From NCBI RefSeq assembly GCF_030348765.1, contig NZ_JAUCEU010000007.1, positions 3,114,001 through 3,178,000 on the forward strand: DNA of 64,000 nt, in the 5' to 3' direction. The notes beneath the pieces are model-generated. The model did no database searches, was not told the origin of the DNA, and saw only the letters and a list, made by a program, of their open reading frames with translations. The position numbers and the translations under genes are program-made. Position 1 is the stretch's first letter. Each line of letters starts with the position of its first letter. Source of the stretch: Neobacillus sp. CF12. GTDB taxonomy: Bacteria > Bacillota > Bacilli > Bacillales > Cytobacillaceae. Below, one piece after another: positions 34,765 through 42,234 of the stretch.

Positions 34765-35298
34765 CTATTCCTCCAATTCTTCTTTCAGCAGTTCTTTGGC
34801 CCGCCTTAGTCTTGTCTTAACGGTATTAAGTCCTGTGTCCGTTACCAATGCAATTTCCTTAAGTGGCAGCTCTTCATAGTAGAAGAGGTAAATTACTTCC
34901 CGATATTTAATCGGCAGTTTCATAATCGCTGCTATTAATTCATCATCTTCTTCCTTTTGTATCACTGTCTGTTCCACTAGCTCTTTTTTGGTACCGTTAC
35001 TAGGCATTTCTTCACCAGCAATGATTACATTCTTGTTGTACCAACTTCTATGGAAATCCTTGCAGTGATTAATGGCAATCCGCCACAACCAGGTCCTTAA
35101 TTTAGACTTACCGCTATATGTATGGAGGTTTTTATAACATTTAACAAAGATATCCTGTGTTAGGTCCTCCGCAATGGCTTTATTATTTACATACGAATAG
35201 GTTAACTGTAAAATCTCCTGTCCATATTGATTCATAATTTCATCCATCAGGAGGTCATTATCCTCTGTGATGCTTCCTTCAATTATCATCTCTTTCAC
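34765..35298 (-). CDS. ECF-type RNA polymerase sigma factor
   Basis: 177 residues. Region 2 (about 28-95) has YVNNKAIAEDLTQDIFVKCYKN and the end of the helix KLRTWLWRIAINHCKD. Region 4 (about 120-172) has LPIKYREVIYLFYYEELPLKEIA and TGLNTVKTRLRRAKELL. GGGGGAAAG precedes a GTG start. No obvious anti-sigma is adjacent; the HAAS-SEDS protein two genes downstream may serve as membrane input. A candidate autoregulatory ECF promoter lies at 35321-35350. Confidence 0.92.
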   Translation of the reverse strand: MKEMIIEGSITEDNDLLMDEIMNQYGQEILQLTYSYVNNKAIAEDLTQDIFVKCYKNLHTYSGKSKLRTWLWRIAINHCKDFHRSWYNKNVIIAGEEMPSNGTKKELVEQTVIQKEEDDELIAAIMKLPIKYREVIYLFYYEELPLKEIALVTDTGLNTVKTRLRRAKELLKEELEE

Positions 35299-35320
35299 AC
35301 TTCTTTCCCCCTTCCATTAC

Positions 35321-35350
35321 TTAGACGATTTGCCTCTAAAGGAAGTTTTT
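35321..35350 (-). promoter_or_regulatory. Possible ECF promoter
   Basis: On the minus strand AAAAAC and CGTCTAA are separated by 17 bp, resembling the ECF -35 AAC and -10 CGTC pattern (SigW uses 16). It lies 25-50 bp before the sigma gene. Confidence 0.5.
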
Positions 35351-35407
35351 AAGATCTTTATTATTTTTGGCTATTTTAACTGAATGTCGATTCCACTGTG
35401 TTTGAAA

Positions 35408-35599
35408 AATAAGCGGAGAATTTCCAGCTAAATTGGGAAATCTTTTTAAATCATTAAAAATAAGCGTATTTTTCCGCTTATATGATCCAAATCTTTGGAT
35501 TTTGTCTTATTTAGAGCAGTTAACCGGAATATCTCCGCTTATATCTTCATCTTAAGCTTCCTCTATATCCAATAGCCGGAAATTCTCCGCCTATTTATT
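35408..35599. repeat. Degenerate 52-bp-spaced inverted-repeat array
   Basis: Four units of TAAGCGG / TAACCGGA type start at about 35410, 35461, 35521 and 35573 (steps 51, 60, 52). The last two form short hairpins with 4+4 pairs around one C.C mismatch (TAACCGGA-5nt-TCCGCTTA; ATAGCCGGA-5nt-TCCGCCTAT). The second gives a perfect ATAAGCG / CGCTTAT stem. There is no coding frame. Confidence 0.7.
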
Positions 35600-35773
35600 C
35601 TGATACCTACACGAAAATCAATAATTGATAATAACACAGCCTTATTTTTAAAAGTTGGATGAAACACATTGTATTTACGCACATTTCTTAAATAACTAAA
35701 CATTAAATCTCATAAGGAATAAGAACAAGCTTACCGGTTAAAATGATGAAGGACAACACAAAATGGAGGAACC

Positions 35774-36160
35774 ATGATGACAAACAAACCAACGGAGAAA
35801 GAGTTACATGAGACTATTGAAAGAAGAAGTACGGGGAAGACAAGCTTTGCGGAATTTTTGGAGGAACTTCATACTATCGGGATTAAACAATATGATATTG
35901 ATGTCGCCACAGGTGAAGCCACTTACAAAGCAGGAAACTCAGAGTTAAAAACAGAACCGCAAGTTAACTTTGAGATTTCGAATCAATTTGATCGGAATCA
36001 GGCATTACACACAATTGCAAACATTACACTTCCGTTTTTAGATTTTCTAAGAGAGATGGCTAATGCAGGGATTGCATCTTATACCGTAAATATTAATGAG
36101 AAAAAAGCTGTTTACGTCGGGATAAATAATGAACAAATAGTAGAAACGTTGCAACTTTAA
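35774..36160 (+). CDS. DUF1398-like protein with two internal repeats
   Basis: 128 residues. Two related halves, SFAEFLEELHTIGIKQYDIDVATGEATYKAG and PFLDFLREMANAGIASYTVNINEKKAVYVG, each read F.L..GI..Y.vd....a.Y.G, which fits the DUF1398 (YbcV-like) pattern. GGAGG lies 4 or 7 bases before two consecutive ATG codons. It is soluble, with no known activity. No neighbour suggests a role. Confidence 0.75.
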   Translation: MMTNKPTEKELHETIERRSTGKTSFAEFLEELHTIGIKQYDIDVATGEATYKAGNSELKTEPQVNFEISNQFDRNQALHTIANITLPFLDFLREMANAGIASYTVNINEKKAVYVGINNEQIVETLQL

Positions 36161-36169
36161 ATAAATGTA

Positions 36170-36208
36170 AAAACTAAAGAGGTACTAAACCTTTTCGATT
36201 TGTACCTC
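36170..36208 (-). terminator. Terminator after the Gfo/Idh gene
   Basis: A GAGGTAC / GTACCTC stem followed on the minus strand by TTTAGTTTTT. Confidence 0.6.
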
Positions 36209-36263
36209 CAAATGTATTACTATTTAGTTTTCCATACGGTAATATTGACATTTTTCCAGAGTG

Positions 36264-37328
36264 TTAAAAATCCTCTAATAGTACAGGTTGACCTGTACGT
36301 GCAGATTCATAAATAGCTAAAATAATTTTTAGTGGTTTTAATCCTTCTTCACCATTCACAAGCGGTTCTCTTTCTTCCTGAATGGCATTTATCATATCGA
36401 TAAACTGTAAACGATGAGAGGAACCATCAAGTGCTGCAGGGTTAACAGACGCATGGTCACTATCTCCCCCATAATGATTTTGAACACTAGCTAAGTTGAA
36501 AGCCTTTGTTTCATTATCTGGATTCCGGAGATAATGTTTCATTAGTTGATCATTCTCAATCACTGCTGTGCCATTTGTTCCGATTATCTCTAAACGGGCT
36601 GACAGACCTGGATAAGCAGCAGTAGTAGCTACAATGGTTCCCAACCCGCCGTTTTTAAATTTTACCGTGGCAACTGCCGCATCCTCCACTTCAATTCCTT
36701 CCTGGGCTAATATCGCTGTATGTGCGTAAACACTTTCCACTTCACCCATGAAGTATTGAAATAAATCGATGGTATGAATGGCCTGATTGATTAATACGCC
36801 GCCACCATCCATCTCCATTGTTCCCCTCCATTTACTAGTATCATAGTAGCTTTGGGGACGATACCAATTCACAGAGGCTTGCCCAAGAACCATTTTTCCG
36901 AAGTGCCCTGAATCAATATCCTCTTTAATCCTCACAGTAGATGCATCAAAGCGATGTTGAGAAATTACACTTAATTTAACATGATGCTCACGGCATGCAT
37001 CAATCATTTGCTGTGCCTTCTCAAGGGAAATATCCATTGGCTTTTCAACGATTACATGCTTTCCTGCCCGGGCAGCCTCAATTGCCATGTCAGCATGCGT
37101 ACCGCTGGGTGTAATAATCGATACAATATCAATCTCTTTTCTCTTTAGCATTTCTTGATAATCTGTATACCAATCTGCACCTGCCTTTTCCGCAAGTGTT
37201 TTTGCCTTTTCTTCATTACGGGAGTAAACAGCAACCACTTTTGCTCCTTCAATCGCCGAAATTTGCTCATAATGCGTGGTACTAATTAGCCCTGTTCCGA
37301 CAATAGCAAACCCGAATTCCTTTTTCAT
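36264..37328 (-). CDS. Gfo/Idh/MocA-family oxidoreductase
   Basis: 354 residues. The Rossmann loop AIVGTGLISTTHYEQI (about 8-23) and VEKPMDISLEKAQQMI (about 94-109, the conserved EKP Lys) define the N-domain, and the C-domain shows WRGTMEMDGGGVLINQAIHTIDLFQYFMGEV (about 165-195), with the H-x-x-D region typical of inositol/sugar dehydrogenases. It oxidises a sugar or cyclitol with NAD(P). It is divergent from an IclR regulator across a 770-bp region that includes an eight-unit array. Confidence 0.92.
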   Translation of the reverse strand: MKKEFGFAIVGTGLISTTHYEQISAIEGAKVVAVYSRNEEKAKTLAEKAGADWYTDYQEMLKRKEIDIVSIITPSGTHADMAIEAARAGKHVIVEKPMDISLEKAQQMIDACREHHVKLSVISQHRFDASTVRIKEDIDSGHFGKMVLGQASVNWYRPQSYYDTSKWRGTMEMDGGGVLINQAIHTIDLFQYFMGEVESVYAHTAILAQEGIEVEDAAVATVKFKNGGLGTIVATTAAYPGLSARLEIIGTNGTAVIENDQLMKHYLRNPDNETKAFNLASVQNHYGGDSDHASVNPAALDGSSHRLQFIDMINAIQEEREPLVNGEEGLKPLKIILAIYESARTGQPVLLEDF

Positions 37329-37439
37329 TTCAATCGCTCTCCCTCAAACTAACTTCTATTATCGGTATCAAATTTATTAATTTTCGTATCTATAAGGCTC
37401 TTTTCGTAAACTTTGTTGCTTTTGTACAAGAACCTGGAT

Positions 37440-37855
37440 AAGGACAAATCTTTCTGAAGGCTTGATAGATTTGTCCTCAAGACCCTTGATTAAGGACTAA
37501 TCCTTCTGACGGCTTGAGAGATTTGTCCTCAAGACCCTGGATTAAGGACTAATCCTTCTGATGGCTTGAGAGATTTGTCCTCAAGACCCTTGATTAAGGA
37601 CTAATCCTTCTGACGGCTTGAGAGATTTGTCCTCAAGACCCTTGGTTAAGGACTAATCCTTCTGACGGCTTGAGAGATTTGTCCTCAAGACCCTTGATTA
37701 AGGACTAATCCTTCTGACGGCTTGAGAGATTTGTCCTCAAGACCCTTGATTAAGGACTAATCCTTCTGACGGCTTGAGAGATTTGTCCTCAAGACACTTG
37801 ATTAAGGACTAATCCTTCTAACAGACCGTGTGATTTGTCCTCAAAACCCTAATTT
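37440..37855. repeat. Eight-unit exact 52-bp tandem repeat array
   Basis: Units begin at 37440, 37492, 37544, 37596, 37648, 37700, 37752 and 37804, each exactly 52 bp apart; the inner six are almost identical and the outer two have drifted. In each, GGACTAATC (unit positions 3-11) can pair with GATTTGTCC (29-37) except for one T.T mismatch. CTTGAG (22-27) and CTCAAG (37-42) offer an alternative pairing. It lies in the divergent region between the Gfo/Idh and iclR genes, with no reading frame. Confidence 0.95.
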
Positions 37856-37935
37856 AACATCAATCTATGCGAAAACAGCTATTTAAAAAGATATAACTTA
37901 ATGATTTAACCACGATACGATACAGCTGTACTGCA

Positions 37936-37964
37936 TTGCGGTTAACTACAGTATAAGTTATAAT
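37936..37964 (+). promoter_or_regulatory. Sigma-A promoter of the iclR gene
   Basis: TTGCGG (37936-37941) and TATAAT (37959-37964), spacer 17 bp. The palindrome TACAGCTGTA lies just upstream (37921-37930). Confidence 0.6.
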
Positions 37965-38100
37965 AAAAGAACCTGTCAATTATTCTTTCTGAGTAATTTT
38001 GTTATTATAAATATATATGTATGGACTTAGATATTAGCTGAAATTGAAGTTTTAATATAAATGCTTATAGAGAAATCGGTTAAAGGATGGAGTGTATATC

Positions 38101-38865
38101 TTGAAGGACATCGACCAAAATCAAAATAAAACATCTAGTATCCAAGTTATTACGCGTGCGGCAAAAATCCTGCGGACACTTAGAGAGCATCCAAAAGGAT
38201 TAAGCCTTTCACAAATTTCAAAAGAGGTAGATCTAGCTAGGTCTACCGTCCAAAGAATTGTATCTGCACTAGAGCAAGAAAACCTAGTCACAGCCGCTTC
38301 TGCAAACAGCGGATTTCGACTTGGCCCTGAGATTGCGAGGCTTGCTGGCGCGGTACATAGTGATTTAAAAGAAGAATTGAGACCATTCTTAATCCAGCTT
38401 TCCAATATGATTAATGAAACGGTTGACCTATCTGTATTAGATAATGGTAAAGTGCTGTTTGTTGATCAGATTATTGCAGCTCATCCGTTACAAGCAACAT
38501 CACAGCCTGGTGCCTCTTTTCCATTGCATTGTACAGCAAACGGAAAAGCCATTCTCGCTTCTCTGTCGAAAACGGAGATTGAAAACCTGCTGCCGGAACA
38601 CCTTAGATCATACACGGATAAAACCATCACAAATCGGGATGACCTATTAAAGGAGTTAGACATGGTTCGAAGAGAAGGAGTTGCTTTTTCAAGAGAAGAG
38701 CATATTGAAGGAATATGTGCAGTCGGGGCTGTAGTAGTAGACCGATTGGGCAATCGAAGTGCAGTCTCTATTCCGCTCCCATCTATACGTTTTTATGGGA
38801 ATGAGGCAAAACTCGTTACTGCCCTAATCAAAACATGTCAAAATATTATTCTACACTTTGAGTAA
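38101..38865 (+). CDS. IclR-family transcriptional regulator
   Basis: About 254 residues from TTG 38101, with GGATGGAG eight bases upstream; an earlier GTG at 38092 overlaps that site. The N-terminal winged helix (about 15-75) includes GLSLSQISKEVDLARSTVQRIV, and the C-terminal sensor domain (about 85-250) has LHCTANGKAILASLS and EHIEGICAVGAVVVDRLGN. It is divergent from the Gfo/Idh gene and may regulate it (inference). The effector is unknown. Confidence 0.9.
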   Translation: MKDIDQNQNKTSSIQVITRAAKILRTLREHPKGLSLSQISKEVDLARSTVQRIVSALEQENLVTAASANSGFRLGPEIARLAGAVHSDLKEELRPFLIQLSNMINETVDLSVLDNGKVLFVDQIIAAHPLQATSQPGASFPLHCTANGKAILASLSKTEIENLLPEHLRSYTDKTITNRDDLLKELDMVRREGVAFSREEHIEGICAVGAVVVDRLGNRSAVSIPLPSIRFYGNEAKLVTALIKTCQNIILHFE

Positions 38866-38989
38866 AAAAATAAAGGCGCTGGGATATTGAATGAACGGGT
38901 TCTTGTGCGAAAAATTGGTAATTTCTTACAATCAACTCACTTTAAATGATACAATTTATTTAAGGTAATCGATTAGAGGGGGACAATAA

Positions 38990-39385
38990 ATGAAGAATGC
39001 AATTTGGTTTATGTTAATACTGCTACTAATATCAGGTTGTAAATATAATCCTTCTAATGAAGATATTGTTGATACGCACGGTCAAATAACGAACCTTGAG
39101 AAGTTTATGAAATTTGTTGAGAATGTAAATCAAGGTACAAAAGACAAAATTAGAGTTGTAAGATATACAACCGAAGGAGACCCAATATTGCACGACCTTG
39201 AATACGATGGGGAAATAATCACTTCAACCACTGATACTACTAGAGACGAATTCGGCACTGGAAGTGTTAGTACCGCAACTTGCAAATCAATTGATGTTAA
39301 TGAAACTGATGAAAGTACAGACTACACTTTATCAGGTTGCGACCAAACAAATAGAGATAATAGCATATTAGCTATTTGGAAATAA
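38990..39385 (+). CDS. DUF4362 lipoprotein
   Basis: 131 residues. The N-terminal signal peptide carries a lipobox (LLLISGC, Cys 17). The mature part has DIVDTHGQITNLEKFMKFVENV, VRYTTEGDPILHDLEYDGE and DTTRDEFGTGSVSTATC, matching DUF4362 proteins of Bacillus. It is membrane-anchored outside the cell; function unknown. GAGGGGG lies before the ATG. It sits alone inside inverted repeats. Confidence 0.85.
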   Translation: MKNAIWFMLILLLISGCKYNPSNEDIVDTHGQITNLEKFMKFVENVNQGTKDKIRVVRYTTEGDPILHDLEYDGEIITSTTDTTRDEFGTGSVSTATCKSIDVNETDESTDYTLSGCDQTNRDNSILAIWK

Positions 39386-39393
39386 AAACCAAC

Positions 39394-39434
39394 AAAAAAA
39401 GACATTGTTAATTTAACAATGCCTTTTATTTTTT
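39394..39434. terminator. Terminator
   Basis: An AAAGACATTGTTAA / TTAACAATGCCTTT stem-loop with TTTATTTTTT. Confidence 0.85.
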
Positions 39435-39561
39435 GCTACTTATAGTGTTAATTTCTTGTTAATTATACTGTGAATTCCATAGCGAATATATTTGCTAGTC
39501 ATAATTTTGCACTTCAAAACCGAACCCGTTAATTTTGAATCCAAGCGCTTTTCTTACATGA

Positions 39562-40194
39562 TTATACAGCTACTGGTGCTAGTTTTTTTGCTGCTTCTTT
39601 TACTTTTTCTAGTCCTTCAGCAATAATCGCTTCAGCTTGAGTTGGCATTGCTGCATGACCTTCAATAATAACTTCGTCTACAATTTCCATACCGAATACG
39701 CCGCCAACCACATTTTTAATATAAGTTGCTGACATTTCCATTGGTGCTGCTTCCGGGGTTGAGTAAACACCGCCACGTGCACTTAGAATAATCGCTTTCT
39801 TATGTGTCATTAATTGAACAGCTTGACCATTTTCATCGTACTTGAAAGTGAAACCAGCTTGGTATACATAATCAATAAACGTTTGTAATGGTGCTGGGAT
39901 GGTTAAGTTCCATAATGGAAATGCGAATACAACTAAGTCAGCAGCTGTAAGAGCATCCATTGCTTTTTGTTTTGCAGCAAGAAGACGTTTTTCTAGGTCA
40001 GTCATTTCCTCGCCTGATTCAACTTTACCGAAAGCATTGAATAAATCTTGGCCAAAGTAAGGCATATCTTCCGCAAAAACATCAAAAGTTGTGACATTCA
40101 CACCTTCTAAATTCTCCATAAAAGTTTCATACATTTTACTTGATACTGCCTCTGAAGCTGGACGATTATTTGCTTTTACTACTAATACATTCAT
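39562..40194 (-). CDS. azoR: FMN-dependent NADH-azoreductase
   Basis: 210 residues. It starts MNVLVVKANNRPASEAVSSK and contains FAFPLWNLTIPAPLQTFIDYVYQAGFTFKY (about 96-125) and the ILSARGGVYS loop (about 140-150), all typical of AcpD/AzoR flavodoxin-like quinone/azo reductases. It detoxifies quinones by two-electron reduction. An MhqR-like box lies upstream at 40243-40260, consistent with the nearby mhqR/spx locus. The end is marked by a symmetric terminator. Confidence 0.92.
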   Translation of the reverse strand: MNVLVVKANNRPASEAVSSKMYETFMENLEGVNVTTFDVFAEDMPYFGQDLFNAFGKVESGEEMTDLEKRLLAAKQKAMDALTAADLVVFAFPLWNLTIPAPLQTFIDYVYQAGFTFKYDENGQAVQLMTHKKAIILSARGGVYSTPEAAPMEMSATYIKNVVGGVFGMEIVDEVIIEGHAAMPTQAEAIIAEGLEKVKEAAKKLAPVAV

Positions 40195-40242
40195 TTATAT
40201 TATTCTCCTTTTTACCTCAAATTTAATTATTCGTAAATCATT

Positions 40243-40260
40243 TATCTCGAATTAATAATA
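40243..40260 (-). promoter_or_regulatory. MhqR-like box upstream of azoR
   Basis: TATCTCGAATTAATAATA matches the left half of the MhqR palindrome (TATCTcGAAttCgAGATA type) and partly the right. It lies about 50 bp before the azoR start. Confidence 0.5.
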
Positions 40261-40367
40261 TGTTAATCTAGTATTATTGTCAATCAATCATGCTTAGTAG
40301 ATATTTCCTGATTTAATCGTAATAAAAAATGCACTCCCGATCCATGCATGATAAATAAGGTAGCGGC

Positions 40368-40506
40368 CTGGTTATTTTGACTTCTAGTTTGGGTGTGGAA
40401 TTGATTAGGCAGGTAAACTAAGGATTTATGCAGATAGGATGGAGAACTTTGCAGGTAGCCGAAAAAAATCCGCAGGTGGAGGACTCATTCCCGCAGGTAA
40501 GAGGAT
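40368..40506. repeat. Duplicated block (copy 1) with 21-bp phased GCAGGT motifs
   Basis: The 139-bp block is repeated 249 bp downstream with 8 differences. Inside it GCAGRT recurs at exact 21-bp steps. No ORF. Confidence 0.9.
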
Positions 40507-40616
40507 CTTCATTAAAACAGGATATTCCAATATGGTACCTTGACCCGCATTCCACACTTACTATCAAACAAATTTACCATTTGTAGGAAAGTATTATGAC
40601 AAATCTAGGAAGCACT

Positions 40617-40755
40617 CTGGTTATTTTGACTTCAAGTTTGGGCGTGGAATTGATTAGGCACGTAAACAAAGGCTTTATGCAGATAGGATGGAGAACTTTG
40701 CAGATAGCCGAAAAAAATCCGCAGGTGGAGGACACATTTCCGCAGGTAAGAGGAT
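40617..40755. repeat. Duplicated block (copy 2) with 21-bp phased GCAGGT motifs
   Basis: Second copy of the block at 40368-40506, about 94% identical. It keeps the same phasing; one GCAGGT is GCACGT here and one is GCAGAT. Confidence 0.9.
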
Positions 40756-40789
40756 TGTTTTACGGGTTCCCGATCCTAATCAGTACCAA

Positions 40790-40820
40790 AAAAGCTAACC
40801 GAAAGATTCCGATTAGCTTC
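40790..40820 (-). terminator. Terminator of the WrbA-like gene
   Basis: An AAGCTAAcCG / CGaTTAGCTT stem; the minus strand continues into TTTTTT. Confidence 0.8.
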
Positions 40821-40836
40821 TATAAGGATATAATTG

Positions 40837-41502
40837 TTATTGATTCGATTTTTTTACCCATTCCGCGACTGTTACAGTACGCTTCGCCTGGTGTTTGACA
40901 GCTGCTTGAACATCTTCAATCATTTTACCATCTTGACCAACTGTCACGCTTGTACCATATGGATTACCACCAGCTCCGAATGTTACTGGATCCGTATAAC
41001 CAGGAGCAGCAATAATTGCGCCCCAATGCATCATAGAAGTATATAATGAAAGAAGTGTAGCTTCTTGACCGCCATGTGGATTTTGTGCAGAAGTCATTGC
41101 GCTAACAACTTTGTTTACTGTTTTACCTGTTGCCCAAAGTCCTCCTTGGATATCAAGGAATTGCTTCATTTGTGAAGGCATGTTTCCAAATCGAGTCGGA
41201 ACACTAAAGATGACCGCATCTGCCCATTCAATATCGTCCCCTGTTGCAATTGGAACATTTTTCGTTGCTTCCACTGTGTTCTTCCACACTTCATTTCTCT
41301 CGATAGTAGACTCAGGAGCTAATTCTTGTACTTTTAATACTTTAACCTCAGCACCAAGTTCTTTTGCTCCTTCTTCCGCCCATTTTGCCAATTGATAATT
41401 TGTTCCACCCATACTGTAAAAAATCACCGCTAATTTTACATTTGTCATTTTTTCTTCCTCCTTTACAGGTGTATTTCCAAATAATCTAGACAAGAAACTC
41501 AT
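40837..41502 (-). CDS. wrbA: WrbA-family NAD(P)H:quinone oxidoreductase
   Basis: About 221 residues. The flavodoxin-like FMN loop (VIFYSMGGTNYQLAKW) and the WrbA insert ADAVIFSVPTRFGNMPSQMKQFLD and GGLWATGKTVNKVVSAM...GGQEATLLSLYTSMMHWGAII fit this quinone reductase. Two start sites each have a strong ribosome binding site: ATG 41502 (AGGAGG upstream), giving an MSFLSRLFG extension, and an internal ATG 18 codons later with AAAGGAGG. It is part of the quinone/electrophile block. Confidence 0.9.
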   Translation of the reverse strand: MSFLSRLFGNTPVKEEEKMTNVKLAVIFYSMGGTNYQLAKWAEEGAKELGAEVKVLKVQELAPESTIERNEVWKNTVEATKNVPIATGDDIEWADAVIFSVPTRFGNMPSQMKQFLDIQGGLWATGKTVNKVVSAMTSAQNPHGGQEATLLSLYTSMMHWGAIIAAPGYTDPVTFGAGGNPYGTSVTVGQDGKMIEDVQAAVKHQAKRTVTVAEWVKKSNQ

Positions 41503-41619
41503 TTGTAACACCTCCTATTATTTCTTTCTTTTAAAATTCCCATTCGCTTTTAAGTAGCTCTTTTTATCCTGTATGATCAATTGACTAACAGATATTAGCT
41601 TGCTTCATTAATTGTTATA

Positions 41620-42234
41620 TTATTTAGTATTAAAATGCTGTTTATACCAAATTGCAGCTGCTTCTACTTCTTGACTGGTTAATTGATGGCCTCTATTTTC
41701 CCAATGGAGTTCTACCTTCGCATTTGCCTTTTCTAATAAAGATTGAAGCTCTGTAGATTCCATAGGAGAACATATAGGGTCATTGGTCCCTGCTGCAATA
41801 AATACTGATTTCCCTGTTAAATCAGGAAGGTCAATCCCTTTACGCGGCACCATCGGATGATGAAGAATACCACCCTTTAATGCATGTTGAAAGTGAAATA
41901 ATAAACTAGCAGCAATATTCGCTCCATTTGAATAACCAATTGCAAGAATATTATCGCGGTCAAAATCGTACTTTTCAGATGCTTCATCTAAAAATTCGTT
42001 TAACTCTTTCGTTCGAAAAATTAAATCTTCCTCATCAAAAATACCTTCTGCTAATCTGCGGAAAAATCGTGGCATTCCATTTTCTAATACATTCCCGCGA
42101 ACGCTTAATACATTTGCCTCATCATCAATCATTCCTGCAAGTGGCAGCAGGTCTAATTCATTGCCTCCAGTACCATGAAGTAATAACAACGTTGGTTTTG
42201 ACGGATTTTTCCCCTTATTGAATATATGTTTCAT
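41620..42234 (-). CDS. mhqD: Alpha/beta hydrolase, MhqD-like carboxylesterase
   Basis: 204 residues. LLLLHGTGGNELDLLPLA (about 15-32) is the oxyanion-hole region, IGYSNGANIAASLLFHF (about 97-113) is the nucleophile elbow G-x-S-x-G, and the His is in NRGHQLTSQEV near 180-190. This is the phospholipase/carboxylesterase family to which B. subtilis MhqD belongs. It overlaps the dioxygenase gene by one base, as in an mhqOD operon. Confidence 0.88.
   Translation of the reverse strand: MKHIFNKGKNPSKPTLLLLHGTGGNELDLLPLAGMIDDEANVLSVRGNVLENGMPRFFRRLAEGIFDEEDLIFRTKELNEFLDEASEKYDFDRDNILAIGYSNGANIAASLLFHFQHALKGGILHHPMVPRKGIDLPDLTGKSVFIAAGTNDPICSPMESTELQSLLEKANAKVELHWENRGHQLTSQEVEAAAIWYKQHFNTK

Larger units (their letters stand above)
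38882..39542. mobile_element. Possible MITE-like cassette carrying a lipoprotein gene
   Basis: Inverted sequences flank the DUF4362 gene: GGATATTGAATG-AACGGGTTC...TTGTGC-AAAAATT at 38882-38918, and its reverse complement partner GGATTC..AATTAACGGGTTC..GTGCAAAATT at 39503-39542. A 9-bp core (AACGGGTTC) is exact. No transposase or target duplication was seen, so the mobile nature is only suggested. Confidence 0.35.

Noticed and set aside
37440..37855. CRISPR array
   Set aside because: All 52 bases repeat with no unique spacers, and there are no cas genes.
38890..38970. Short ORF before the DUF4362 gene
   Set aside because: 25 codons, no ribosome binding site, and it lies in the inverted repeat.
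40368..40755. Plasmid-type replication origin (iterons)
   Set aside because: No rep gene, and chromosomal housekeeping genes flank it; the phased motifs alone are not enough.
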